Origin: Citrifermentans bemidjiense Bem
GTDB taxonomy: Bacteria > Desulfobacterota > Desulfuromonadia > Geobacterales > Geobacteraceae
NCBI RefSeq assembly: GCF_000020725.1
Contig: NC_011146.1
Span: forward strand, 3,841,001 to 3,905,000
DNA: 64,000 nt
Reading direction: 5' to 3'
A model generated the notes under the pieces. The model was not told the origin of the DNA, ran no database searches, and worked only from the letters and a program-made list of their open reading frames with translations. Within the stretch, counting starts at the first letter, position 1. Each line of letters begins with the position of its first letter. The translations under genes and the position numbers were made by a program. Below are positions 8,612 through 17,320 of this stretch, in pieces.

Positions 8612-10816
8612 TCAGATCCTGAACGCGTCCACTTCCTTTTTCAAGAGCTCGGTCTGGCGGAACAGCTTGTAGACCGCCTCGTCCATGACCCGCGTCGCCT
8701 CAAGGTTAGCGTCGGTTGCCTGCTGGATGTCCTCCACCGAAACGACGATCTGCTCGCTGCCGCGGGTCTGCTCGTCGCAGGCGCGCTTTATGTGACGGAT
8801 CATCTCGGTGATGCTCTCGGTGGACTGGGCGATCAGGTTGCCGACCTTGTTCTGCTCGCGGGTGGAGGAGAGCACCTGAGAGGTGAGCCCCTTCATGTGC
8901 TCGACCGCGCCCATGATCAGCTCGCTCCCCTGCCCCTGCTCCTTGGTGGCCTTGGCGATCTGCGCCACCATCTCGGAGACCTGCTCCATCGCCTCCCGGA
9001 TCATCTGGCTTCCCTTGGCCTGCTCGACCGTAGTGCGGGCGATCTCGCCCACCTGGGCGGTAGCCTCGTTGACCCCGACCACGATCTTCGCCAGCGCCTC
9101 CCCCGATTTCTGGGAGAGAAGTTCGCCGTCGCCGATGGAGCGCTCCGCCTGGTCGATGGCCTCGACGGCGCGGCGGGTCTCGTCCTGGACCCCGCGGATC
9201 ACCTGCGAGATCTCGCGGGTGGAGCTGGAGGTACGCTCGGAGAGTTCCTTGATCTCGTCCGCGACGACGGCGAAACCCTTGCCGTGCTCACCGGCCTGGG
9301 CCGCGATGATGGCCGCGTTCAGCGCCAGGAGGTTCGTCTGCTCGGCCACCTCGTCGATGACGGAGAGGATGTCGCCGATGTCGGCGGCGCGCTCGGAGAG
9401 GGTGGCGATGACCTCGCTGGTGATCTTGGAAGCGCGCTTGATCTCCTGCATCCCGTTGATCACCGCCTCGACCGCCTCGCGGCCGGTCTCGGCATCCTCG
9501 CGCACCGACTTGGAGATGGCCGCCGTCTCGTTGGCGTTTCGCTCCACCTGCTTGATGGAGCTGTCCATCTCCATCACGGAGGAAGCGGTAGCGGTGGAGA
9601 CCTCCATGAGGCTCACCACGCCGTTACCCACCTGCTTGATGGAAGCCCCCATCTCGACGATGGACGAGCTCACCTCGTTCACCGACAGGGCCAGGTTCTC
9701 CATGTTCTGGACCACCTCCTCGACGCTTGAGGCCATCTCCAGGATGGAAGAGGAACTCTCCGACGCCGAGATGGACAGGGAATCGACGCCGTGGGCGACT
9801 CCCTTTACCGAGGTGTTGATCTGCACGATGGCTGCGGAGGTCTTGGAGACGCTTTCCGCCTGGGTCTTCGCCGAGGCCACCACCGAGTGCGAGGCCTGTG
9901 CCATGGTGTCCGAGATCCCGGCCAGCTCCGCCGCGGAGCGGAGCACCTTGCCGATCATGCCGGAGAGCTTGTCGACCATCTCGTTGAAGTCGCTTCCCAG
10001 CTTCCCGATCTCGTCGTGCGACTCGATGGTGGTGGTCGCGGTCAGATCCCCCTCGGCCCCGCGGTTGACCGCCTCACCGATGGCGCCAACCCTGGTGACG
10101 ATGTTGCGAGTGATCAGGATCCCCAGACCGACGGCGACGGCGACAGCCAGCAGGATGACCACGGCGAAGGTGATCCCGGCCGATTTCTGGATCTCGGTCA
10201 CCCGCGCGTTGGCCTGGTTCATCTGGTTGCCGACTTCCACCAGGATGTCGTCGAGGTCCGCCTTAGAGACGTCGTTGGCCTCAGTAATCTCCTCGTTGGC
10301 CAGATGGTTCAGCTTTTCGTCCGCCAGTGCGTCCTTGGCAGCCTGGTTCAGCACCCCCGCGGAAACCCCCTTGAAGAGCTCCTGCTTCTTGGCGATAAGC
10401 TCGTCCGCCACCTGCTCGAACGCGGCCCAGCTCACCAGGAACTGCCTGGTCCGTTTCTCGATCACGCTCCCCTTTGCTGCCGGAAGCACGCCGAGCTTCT
10501 TGTTACCCTCCAGGATGATCTGGGCCTGGCTCAAGAGGGTGTCCCGCTTCATGCGGTAATCCTCTATGTACTCCTCCAGTTTGTCCGGGTCGGTACGCAC
10601 CAGCGCAGCCTGCATCAGGCTCACGTGGCAGTACTTCTGGGTCACCCCCATGAGCAGCACCAGCTTCTGCTGCTTGGAGAGCTGCTCCAGGATGGTCTGG
10701 ATCTGTCCGCCGACCCTCTTCATCCCGAAAGCGCCGAAACCGCCGGTGAACGCGACCAGCAGAGCCATGATCAGGAAGGCTAATATCAGCCGGCTACGCA
10801 GCGTGAGGTCTTTCAT
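8612..10816 (-). CDS. Methyl-accepting chemotaxis protein
   Basis: Inner-membrane chemoreceptor, 734 residues. TM1 is at about residues 8-30, then a periplasmic helical region of about 170 residues of four-helix-bundle character, TM2 at about 203-227, a HAMP region ([21 protein letters not shown]), and a long cytoplasmic coiled coil. The signalling tip reads [20 protein letters not shown], with Ile and Gln where most receptors have Glu and Arg. No CxxCH heme motif is in the sensor region. The monoheme cytochrome stops 4 bases upstream and the cytochrome-porin precedes that, so transcription with them is likely. Ligand unknown; a redox-linked signal is an inference from context. Confidence 0.95.
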   Translation of the reverse strand: MKDLTLRSRLILAFLIMALLVAFTGGFGAFGMKRVGGQIQTILEQLSKQQKLVLLMGVTQKYCHVSLMQAALVRTDPDKLEEYIEDYRMKRDTLLSQAQIILEGNKKLGVLPAAKGSVIEKRTRQFLVSWAAFEQVADELIAKKQELFKGVSAGVLNQAAKDALADEKLNHLANEEITEANDVSKADLDDILVEVGNQMNQANARVTEIQKSAGITFAVVILLAVAVAVGLGILITRNIVTRVGAIGEAVNRGAEGDLTATTTIESHDEIGKLGSDFNEMVDKLSGMIGKVLRSAAELAGISDTMAQASHSVVASAKTQAESVSKTSAAIVQINTSVKGVAHGVDSLSISASESSSSILEMASSVEEVVQNMENLALSVNEVSSSIVEMGASIKQVGNGVVSLMEVSTATASSVMEMDSSIKQVERNANETAAISKSVREDAETGREAVEAVINGMQEIKRASKITSEVIATLSERAADIGDILSVIDEVAEQTNLLALNAAIIAAQAGEHGKGFAVVADEIKELSERTSSSTREISQVIRGVQDETRRAVEAIDQAERSIGDGELLSQKSGEALAKIVVGVNEATAQVGEIARTTVEQAKGSQMIREAMEQVSEMVAQIAKATKEQGQGSELIMGAVEHMKGLTSQVLSSTREQNKVGNLIAQSTESITEMIRHIKRACDEQTRGSEQIVVSVEDIQQATDANLEATRVMDEAVYKLFRQTELLKKEVDAFRI

Positions 10817-10820
10817 CGCG

Positions 10821-11180
10821 TTATTGCCCCGCTTCGCTCAACAGGTAGTTCATCAGGTCGACAGTGGCCTTCACTTCGGGCTTGGACATGTTGGAGTCGG
10901 GCTTTCTCAGCATCTTGATGCCGTAGGCCTTGGTGGCGGTACGGTCGAAAGGCTGGCCGGAGATCGGGGCCACGCCGGTCTGGATGGCAACGATGGTGCG
11001 CTCAAGGGTGTGGCACTTGATACATTTGACTTTCATGATGTCGTAGTTGGCTTTCATGGCCGGCGGGAAGGAAGAAGGGTCAAGGCGCATGGCGTCACCC
11101 CTGCCGACGACTCTAAACCCGGCATGGGCGCTGGTTGCGGTCGCTGCGAGAAGAAGCGAAGTAACGAGGAACTTTTTCAT
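10821..11180 (-). CDS. Periplasmic monoheme c-type cytochrome
   Basis: A 119-residue exported protein. The signal peptide ends at about residue 20 (ATSAHA), and one heme attachment motif CIKCH is at residues 53-57. Met residues in the C-terminal part ([12 protein letters not shown]) could give the second axial ligand, as in class I cytochromes c. It is placed between a cytochrome-porin and a chemoreceptor with short gaps on one strand. A role as periplasmic electron acceptor for the heme-porin is inferred from position. Confidence 0.9.
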   Translation of the reverse strand: MKKFLVTSLLLAATATSAHAGFRVVGRGDAMRLDPSSFPPAMKANYDIMKVKCIKCHTLERTIVAIQTGVAPISGQPFDRTATKAYGIKMLRKPDSNMSKPEVKATVDLMNYLLSEAGQ

Positions 11181-11257
11181 TTTTAAACAATCCTCCAGGT
11201 GCTTGTTAAGGCGGCCAGGCGCCGCCTGCTGCTCTATTGCTGCTGCCTTTTCGGTGC

Positions 11258-12589
11258 CTACAGGCTGAAGGCGACCGAGGCGAACGCGATCCTGCTGATG
11301 CCGTCTGGGGCGTCGGTGAACAGGTACTCCAGGGTGAGCCTGGTGTTCTGCAGCGGCGCGTAGGCTATGGCGGGGATGTAACGCGAGGTCCCGCCCTCGG
11401 CGGTTCTTTGGTACTCATAGCGCAGAAGCGGAATCAGCTTTATCGGCGCGCCCAGATAGTACTCCCCTTCGAAGGTGTAGGCGCGGCTGTCCACGGCGGT
11501 CCTCGTCAGGTCCAGCATGGGATTCGTGTCACGGCCGAAGCTGCCGCTCCCTTTGAGGTGCAAACGCTTGTAAAGGATGTCCATCTCCGCGCCGGTGCGG
11601 CGAAAGTTGTTCAGGTTCTCAGCCACGCCCAGGTTATCGAACCTGCCGTTGCGCCCCCAGTAGCCGAAGACGCCGGTAGTGATGGTGAGGTAGTCCCAGA
11701 TGCTCTCCCCCTCCAGCTCCAGTTCGGGCTCGTGCCCTTTGAAATCAGTCCCGCCGAGCTTCACGGAGAGATGGGCGTAGCCGTCCTTCTGGTTCTGGCC
11801 GTTTCTGTCCACCAGGCCGCCGGCGGCAAAGATGCGGTTGCCCAAAAGCGCGTTCAGCTCCACCCCGTCCTCGGGGACGTCGATGCTGAAGGGGGAGTTC
11901 CCGACCAGGTAGGTGGTGGAGGCGTAAGAGGGGACGGTGACCACGCGGTTGCTCTTCTTCCAAAGAGAGAGTTTCGGCTCGAAGCGCCCGATCTTTAGGT
12001 TAATCGGCGTGTCGAGCGCATGGCGCCAGACCAGGAACAGCTCGTTTATATTCGGCGTGTTGTTGGGAGGGGTGTTGGCGCTGTTTGCCGGACTGCTGTT
12101 GTCGCCGGCGACGGGGGCCGGACTGTTGCGCTGCTGCCCTTGGGTGTACAGGTTGTAGGTCCCAAAGAAGCCGACCTGCTCCCGGAAGGAGCCGCCGGCA
12201 TGGAGCCGGAGCGACCTCGTGGAAAGATCCGTCTTGTTGCCGTCGAAGGCCTTGTCGTCGTAGGCGAAGTCAGCGGTGCCGGTCAAGGAGATGGGGATCT
12301 GTTCGGGAAGCCCCGAGATCCGTGACCACTCGTTGCCGGGCTTCGCCTCAGGCGCCGGTGCTGCAGCCGCCTGCGCGCCTTTTTTGGCGCCGGGCCAGAC
12401 GTAGCTGTTCTTCAGGAAGGCATCGCCGAACTCGTTCAATTCCGGGTAAATGGTGTGGCAGGTGGAGCACTCCGTCTTGTGCTGCCGGCTGAAGGCCGGT
12501 ATCGCCTCTGCGCGGTTGGGAGCAAGCAGAGGGGAAAGAACAAACCCCAGGGTGAGTACGGCTGCTGCTGTTTGTTTCTTTAAGAACAT
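11258..12589 (-). CDS. Cytochrome-porin fusion, Cyc2-like architecture
   Basis: A 443-residue outer-membrane protein. The signal peptide ends at about residue 29 (NRAEA). One heme motif CSTCH is at residues 41-45 in the context CHTIYPELNEFGDAFLKN, then a Pro/Ala-rich linker, then about 330 residues of alternating beta-strand pattern. A single N-terminal CxxCH with Pro-x-Leu-Asn-x-Phe-Gly just after it, fused to a barrel, is the layout of Cyc2 proteins known from Fe(II) oxidisers. True orthology to Cyc2 is not established by reading alone; an uncharacterised relative is possible. AGGAGA precedes the ATG. It heads the unit with the monoheme cytochrome and the chemoreceptor. Confidence 0.8.
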   Translation of the reverse strand: MFLKKQTAAAVLTLGFVLSPLLAPNRAEAIPAFSRQHKTECSTCHTIYPELNEFGDAFLKNSYVWPGAKKGAQAAAAPAPEAKPGNEWSRISGLPEQIPISLTGTADFAYDDKAFDGNKTDLSTRSLRLHAGGSFREQVGFFGTYNLYTQGQQRNSPAPVAGDNSSPANSANTPPNNTPNINELFLVWRHALDTPINLKIGRFEPKLSLWKKSNRVVTVPSYASTTYLVGNSPFSIDVPEDGVELNALLGNRIFAAGGLVDRNGQNQKDGYAHLSVKLGGTDFKGHEPELELEGESIWDYLTITTGVFGYWGRNGRFDNLGVAENLNNFRRTGAEMDILYKRLHLKGSGSFGRDTNPMLDLTRTAVDSRAYTFEGEYYLGAPIKLIPLLRYEYQRTAEGGTSRYIPAIAYAPLQNTRLTLEYLFTDAPDGISRIAFASVAFSL

Positions 12590-12850
12590 GGTGGTCTCCT
12601 GCAGTATTAAAAAGCATCATTACGATAAGAATAAACTAATAAATAACAATTCGCCCTATTCAAGAAAGTGCATAGAAAGAGCAGGAAGAAACGAGAGTAG
12701 ATTATTACAATATTGCTGATGTGAAGTCAACTTAACAAAAGGCTGTGAGAGTAATTGCTTTCCTCTGGTGAGCTGATCTTCATTTTTTAACTACATTTTT
12801 ACTTTGGGAAGTGCTATAAGGTAGCGTCGAAATCTCCCGGAGGTCATGCT
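12590..12850. other. Divergent intergenic region between two cytochrome genes
   Basis: About 260 bases, AT-rich compared with its surroundings, separating the minus-strand cytochrome-porin from the plus-strand multiheme lipoprotein. It must hold both promoters. A GGAGG site before the 12851 start is clear; I do not see a convincing -24/-12 site or riboswitch core. Confidence 0.5.
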
Positions 12851-14686
12851 ATGCGGCTAAAAAGTCTCCTTTTCCTCTTCCTTGTTCCGGTGCTGGTCGC
12901 CGGTTGCGGCGGCGGCACCAGCGACAACGGGGTCCCCATTTCCAAGCTGGCGGCCTCGCAGGGGTGCATGAACCTAAGCTGCCACGGCACCATGACCTCC
13001 CCGGGGACCGGGGCCGTCATCGCCGACGAATGGCGTGCTTCCGCCCACAACTTGAAAAACGGGGCCGGATGCGCCGACTGCCACGAACCGGACGCGGGAC
13101 ACCCCAACACCTGCAGCAAGTGCCACGGCGGCGGAGGCTTCGGCGTGACCAAGAACCCGGACCAGGCTGGCAAGTGCGGCAAGTGCCACGGGCTCTCCCA
13201 TCCGGGCGACGTCATGGTGGCGCGGGCGCCGCAACACTTCGGCAACATGACCGCGAGCCTTGCCAACAACAAGTACCGCGCTTCCTATGTAAGCTCCAAC
13301 TACGTGGGGAACTGCCGTGCCTGCCACAACCCCCACGATCCCAGCTCCGCAATGAACGTGAACCGCGACTGGGCCGCTTCCGGCCATGCCGACGTCCTCG
13401 CCGGGGCGAGGACCGGGTACGATTTCAAGACGCGCGGCAGCTACCAGCCCGCCAGCACCACCTTCCAGTACTACTGCGTCCGCTGCCACACCTCGACCGG
13501 CTACGTGAAGTTCGTGACCAGCGCCTTCCAGGACGTCCGTCCCTTCGCCGGGCCGGGGTACGAGGTGGTGCAGAATTATCCGCGCACCGTCGCTGCGGGT
13601 GCCGCGCAGCCGGCGGACACCCCCTCCCCGGACAAGACCAAAGAGGTCACCGCTTGCAACGTCTGCCACGACAACGGCGCAGGCCGTGCCTACAGCTGGG
13701 CCAGGCGCGCGGTGCCGCCGGTGACGATCTACTACAACTTCTCCTCTTCGAACAGCTCGCCCACGGTGAAGCTGAACAACAAAGCGACCTCCTACCCCAA
13801 CGTCGGCCCCTCGAACATCTGCCTTCCCTGCCACACCGGTCGCGGCATAGGGGCCATGATCTACGACGCCGTCGCCGCAGGGATCGATTTCAGCAACACC
13901 AATAGCCCCGGCGCGCATGACTTCGCCGCCGGCGCCGTCCTCTTCAGAAAAGGGGGGTACGAGTTCGCGGGACGAGACTACGTGCCGACCTACTTCCTTC
14001 ACGACAAAATCGGCGTCGCCAACGAACACGGCACCGGGAACGACGGCCCCTGCGTCGCCTGCCACATGAACTCCGGCAACAGCCACTTCTTCATGCCGGT
14101 GGCTTTCGACGGCACCGGTAAAATCGCCGAGATAACCAGCCGGACCTGCGCGCAGTGCCACGTCGGCCAATACGCGCTGAGCCCGGCCATCCTGCAGACC
14201 GAGAAAGAAGGTTTCGCCGCGGCGATCGCCATGCTCAACGTGCTGAAGACCGACGCGACGCTGCCGGTCGACCCGCTGAACCCGACGCGCTCGAAGGTGC
14301 GCCCCCTGGCGAACAAGAACTCGGATTACAACGCCGCCTTCCCCGGGGGAGGCGCCAACACAATGGGAGCCTTCTTCAACTCGGGGCTGCTCCAAAACGA
14401 TCCCGGCGCCTTCGCCCACAACCGGGTCTACACCAAGCGGCTCATTTATGATTCCATCGACTGGCTCAGCAACGGCGCCCTCGACGGCGACGTGGAAAGC
14501 GCCATCAACAACGCCACGCTCGCGGTAAACAGCAAGACCGGGAAGGTGTCGCTCAGCAACCCGATCCTGGGCGGGTTCTACATCCCCGAGCAGGTAGACG
14601 GCCCGGCCTACGCCGCCGCCTTCGCCAAGGTAAAGGCAGACGCAATTAAGTACCTCTTGGGCGCACCGGGCGGAGCGCGCCCCTAG
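12851..14686 (+). CDS. Multiheme c-type cytochrome lipoprotein, ten heme-type motifs
   Basis: A 611-residue lipoprotein with lipobox LVAGC (Cys19). Nine canonical CxxCH motifs (CADCH, CSKCH, CGKCH, CRACH, CVRCH, CNVCH, CLPCH, CVACH, CAQCH) plus one CX4CH (Cys39-His45, CMNLSCH) near the N-terminus, so up to ten hemes. The C-terminal third has no heme motif but holds VYTKRLIYDSIDWLSN, which recurs in the dodecaheme protein at 43168-45537 (TYARRLLYDSIDFLDN). GGAGG lies 8 bases before ATG. No barrel gene follows; the nearest outer-membrane partner is the divergent cytochrome-porin. It is likely an outer-membrane electron carrier. Confidence 0.92.
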   Translation: MRLKSLLFLFLVPVLVAGCGGGTSDNGVPISKLAASQGCMNLSCHGTMTSPGTGAVIADEWRASAHNLKNGAGCADCHEPDAGHPNTCSKCHGGGGFGVTKNPDQAGKCGKCHGLSHPGDVMVARAPQHFGNMTASLANNKYRASYVSSNYVGNCRACHNPHDPSSAMNVNRDWAASGHADVLAGARTGYDFKTRGSYQPASTTFQYYCVRCHTSTGYVKFVTSAFQDVRPFAGPGYEVVQNYPRTVAAGAAQPADTPSPDKTKEVTACNVCHDNGAGRAYSWARRAVPPVTIYYNFSSSNSSPTVKLNNKATSYPNVGPSNICLPCHTGRGIGAMIYDAVAAGIDFSNTNSPGAHDFAAGAVLFRKGGYEFAGRDYVPTYFLHDKIGVANEHGTGNDGPCVACHMNSGNSHFFMPVAFDGTGKIAEITSRTCAQCHVGQYALSPAILQTEKEGFAAAIAMLNVLKTDATLPVDPLNPTRSKVRPLANKNSDYNAAFPGGGANTMGAFFNSGLLQNDPGAFAHNRVYTKRLIYDSIDWLSNGALDGDVESAINNATLAVNSKTGKVSLSNPILGGFYIPEQVDGPAYAAAFAKVKADAIKYLLGAPGGARP

Positions 14687-14692
14687 GAAGCC

Positions 14693-15223
14693 ATGAAACT
14701 ATTACTGCACATATGCTGCGGGCCGTGCGCCATCTACCCCGTGAAGGAGCTTAGGTCCAGCGGGGTGGATGTCACCGGCTTTTTTTACAACCACAACATA
14801 CATCCCTACACCGAGTACAAGCTCCGGATGGCGGCGCTGAAAAAGTACGCCGAGATGGTCCAGTTGGAGGTGCACTACCGCGAGGAGTACCGGCTGGAAG
14901 AGTTCCTGTCGCAGGTGGCGGGCGAGCCGCAGGCCCGCTGCGCCTACTGTTACCGGTCGAGACTTGAGGAGACCGCCAAGACAGCGGCCCTCATGGGTTT
15001 CCCCAGCTTCTCGTCCACCTTGCTGTACAGCCGGTACCAAAACCAGGAACTGATCCGCGAGTTCGGTGATAAACTCGCGGAGCGCTACGGCGTGAAATTC
15101 CACTACCAGGATTTCAGGAGCGGCTGGCAGGAAGGGATCGACCTTTCCAAGGAGATGGGGCTGTACCGCCAGAAGTACTGCGGCTGCATCTACAGCGAGA
15201 AGGAAAGGTACGTCAGGAAATAA
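14693..15223 (+). CDS. queH: Epoxyqueuosine reductase QueH
   Basis: Reduces epoxyqueuosine to queuosine in tRNA wobble position 34, the non-cobalamin alternative to QueG. 176 residues. Conserved cysteines are in CCGPC at the N-terminus, CAYCYRSR in the middle and KYCGCIYSE near the end; these bind the iron-sulfur cluster and extra metal in the family. The start follows AGGAAG and is only 6 bases past the cytochrome stop, so it may be co-transcribed with it, with no obvious functional link. Confidence 0.93.
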   Translation: MKLLLHICCGPCAIYPVKELRSSGVDVTGFFYNHNIHPYTEYKLRMAALKKYAEMVQLEVHYREEYRLEEFLSQVAGEPQARCAYCYRSRLEETAKTAALMGFPSFSSTLLYSRYQNQELIREFGDKLAERYGVKFHYQDFRSGWQEGIDLSKEMGLYRQKYCGCIYSEKERYVRK

Positions 15224-15311
15224 GTTATAGTCCCCGAGTCGCTAGTGGCCCTCCCCCCCTCCCCTATCTCATGGGGCGAGGGGCGATCCTCCTTCAACAG
15301 TTGGGGACGAC

Positions 15312-15524
15312 ATGCCTTCACTGGGAAAATCGCTCATCATACTCGGGCTCGTCATCGCCGCGGTCGGCGCGCTCTTCACCTTCGCCGGCCGCTTCCCCTG
15401 GCTGGGGAGGCTCCCCGGCGACATCTACGTGAAGAAGGAGAACTTCACCTTCTATTTTCCGCTCGCCACCAGCATCATCATCTCGCTGCTACTCTCGCTC
15501 ATCCTCTGGCTTTTCCGCAGATAA
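15312..15524 (+). CDS. DUF2905 small membrane protein
   Basis: A 70-residue protein with two transmembrane segments (about residues 6-28 and 48-67) joined by the family loop WLGRLPGDIYVKKENFTFYF. This pattern identifies DUF2905, a short bacterial inner-membrane family of unknown function. The Shine-Dalgarno is weak. The convergent palindrome at 15545 follows it. Confidence 0.88.
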   Translation: MPSLGKSLIILGLVIAAVGALFTFAGRFPWLGRLPGDIYVKKENFTFYFPLATSIIISLLLSLILWLFRR

Positions 15525-15544
15525 AGCGAACTAAAAACTAAAAG

Positions 15545-15586
15545 GGGGACAGGCTACTTTTTGATTTCAAAAAGTAGCCTGTCCCC
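15545..15586. terminator. Perfect 19-bp palindrome, likely bidirectional terminator
   Basis: Arms GGGGACAGGCTACTTTTTG and its exact complement are separated by a 4-base loop, flanked by A-run and T-run so that a terminator forms in both directions. It lies between convergent DUF2905 and hpnI genes. Its arm is shared with the repeat at 1759-1798, and its right arm encodes the last codons and stop of hpnI, so it looks like a mobile or dispersed palindrome now serving as a terminator. Confidence 0.85.
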
Positions 15587-16727
15587 TTTTCCGTAGAGGC
15601 CGTATCTTCCCCCCCTTGTCCAACTGGAACAGCTCCCCGCGCCAGCGCACCCGATTTCCCAGTAGCGAAAGCGCCCATACCGCAAAGGCGAGCGCGTCAC
15701 GCAGCGGCAGGAGCCAAAGCCAGCGCGGCAACAGCCGGTCCCGCACCAAGGCTCGGCTATAACTGACGGACACGGCTGATCGCACCAGGTAGAGCAGCGC
15801 CGCGGCCAGCCAACCCGACGCGGTGAAGCCGGAGAGCAGCAGCGCCAAGAGGGCCGCCGGGAAGGGGAGCGTTATCCCCGAGGCAAGATAACCGCCGGGG
15901 CGGGAAACGCGCATGGTCCTCCCCCAGCGCAACTGCCGCGCCATCACCTCGGATACCGTCTCGTCGCCGCGCATGACGCTCTCAACGAAGTGCGGGGAGA
16001 GTTCCAGGCGGAACCCGTTTTTGTGGATCATGTTCCCCAGTTGGTAGTCGTCGGCCAGGTAGTCGACCAGGGCCTCGAAGCCTCCGATCCGCTCCAGCGC
16101 CTCCCGGCGCAGCGCCATGGATGCGCCGAGAGCGAAGCTCAACCCTTCCAGTTTCACGGCAGCCATGACGTTCGGGACCATCTCGCTGCAAAAGCCGAGG
16201 GCCTCTATGGCGCAGCCGACCCCTTTCACGCTGGAGCTGCGGTAAAGGGATGTCACCAGCCCCACCTGGGAATCGGCGAAGGGCGCGCACACCCGGCGCA
16301 GATAGTGGCTGTCGACCCGGATGTCGCTGTCGCAGACGATAAGCAGGGGATACTTGGCCTTCGCGTAGACATGCATCAGGTTGCACACCTTGTAGTTCGC
16401 GCCGTGGATGGCGCCGTCCACGACCAGCGAGATATCGACCTGCGGGAAAGCGGCGATGAGCCGCTCGATGACGGGGATGACGGGATCGGAAGGAGAGGCA
16501 GCGGCGAAGACGATCTGAAACTTTGGGTACTCCTGCCGGCAGAACGAGGCGAAGTTTTCGAAGCTGTCGCCGTCCACCCCTTTGACCGGCTTCAGGATGG
16601 AGACGGGAGGGGTGTGGTCGGGAAGGGGCCTTTGCCCTGCGAAGAAGCTGCGACCGCAGTAGAGCGTGAAAGCGGCGTAGCCTAGAGCCGGCGCGGTAAC
16701 CAGGAATGGAAGCAGCTCTTTTAGCAT
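15567..16727 (-). CDS. hpnI: Hopanoid-associated glycosyltransferase HpnI
   Basis: Family 2 glycosyltransferase resembling ceramide glucosyltransferase; in characterised bacteria HpnI adds N-acetylglucosamine to bacteriohopanetetrol. About 386 residues. An N-terminal membrane segment, then PPVSILKPVKGVD, the CDSDIRVD DxD-type motif, ADDYQLG and the QLRWGRTMR (QxxRW) acceptor motif, then C-terminal membrane helices. GAGG lies 6 bases before the chosen ATG; an alternative ATG at 16733 overlaps the mnmM stop. The final residues (GQATF) and the stop codon are encoded inside the palindrome at 15545-15586. Confidence 0.9.
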   Translation of the reverse strand: MLKELLPFLVTAPALGYAAFTLYCGRSFFAGQRPLPDHTPPVSILKPVKGVDGDSFENFASFCRQEYPKFQIVFAAASPSDPVIPVIERLIAAFPQVDISLVVDGAIHGANYKVCNLMHVYAKAKYPLLIVCDSDIRVDSHYLRRVCAPFADSQVGLVTSLYRSSSVKGVGCAIEALGFCSEMVPNVMAAVKLEGLSFALGASMALRREALERIGGFEALVDYLADDYQLGNMIHKNGFRLELSPHFVESVMRGDETVSEVMARQLRWGRTMRVSRPGGYLASGITLPFPAALLALLLSGFTASGWLAAALLYLVRSAVSVSYSRALVRDRLLPRWLWLLPLRDALAFAVWALSLLGNRVRWRGELFQLDKGGKIRPLRKRGQATF

Positions 16728-16729
16728 GA

Positions 16730-17308
16730 TCATCCTCGTATTTTCTCGACCAGGACCAGGTATGGCGCCACCGGCGAGCGGTTCAACTGGCGGCTGCACC
16801 AGACGTTGTACTCCCTGGGGGGGAGCGAAGCGCCCCACTCGTGCACGGCTTGCGCCTCCTCGGGGCCCCCTTCGTGGCCGGTGTACAAAGCTATGGTGAC
16901 GACCCCTCCGGGCTTCAGTAGCTTGGCCGCCTGCGTAAGCGCCGTCACGGTCCGCGCCGGGTCCGTGACGAGAGAGGTCTCGCCGCCGGGAAGGTACCCG
17001 AGGTTGAAGACAGCCGCCGCGAGCCCGACAGGGACGAACTCCGATACGCGTTCGTGTCCCGCCTCCAACAGGTGAACGGTCGCCAGGCGCCCTTCCCGCT
17101 CCAGGAGCGCGCGCGTGGCGGCGATGGCGCGGGGCTGGACATCGAAAGCCCAGACCTCTCCCCCCTCCCCGGCAAGCTCCGCCAGGAGCAGCGTATCGAA
17201 CCCGTTGCCGCAGGTAGCGTCCAGCGCCCGGTCACCCGGGCGCACCCTCTGTCTCAGGTAAAAATGAGATAAAGGCACCGCGCCGCGTAATGATTCATTC
17301 TTTGCCAT
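16730..17308 (-). CDS. mnmM: tRNA (mnm5s2U34) methyltransferase, MnmM/YtqB type
   Basis: SAM-dependent class I methyltransferase, 192 residues. The SAM motif ALDATCGNGFDT, VFNLGYLPGGE and LYTGHEGG match the rRNA_methylase/YtqB family, shown in Bacillus subtilis to methylate nm5s2U34 of tRNA. It stops within a few bases of the hpnI start, so the two are translationally linked in one transcript. Its place among hopanoid genes has no obvious functional reason. A distant possibility is an undescribed lipid substrate. Confidence 0.85.
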   Translation of the reverse strand: MAKNESLRGAVPLSHFYLRQRVRPGDRALDATCGNGFDTLLLAELAGEGGEVWAFDVQPRAIAATRALLEREGRLATVHLLEAGHERVSEFVPVGLAAAVFNLGYLPGGETSLVTDPARTVTALTQAAKLLKPGGVVTIALYTGHEGGPEEAQAVHEWGASLPPREYNVWCSRQLNRSPVAPYLVLVEKIRG

Positions 17309-17320
17309 TCAAACCTCAAA

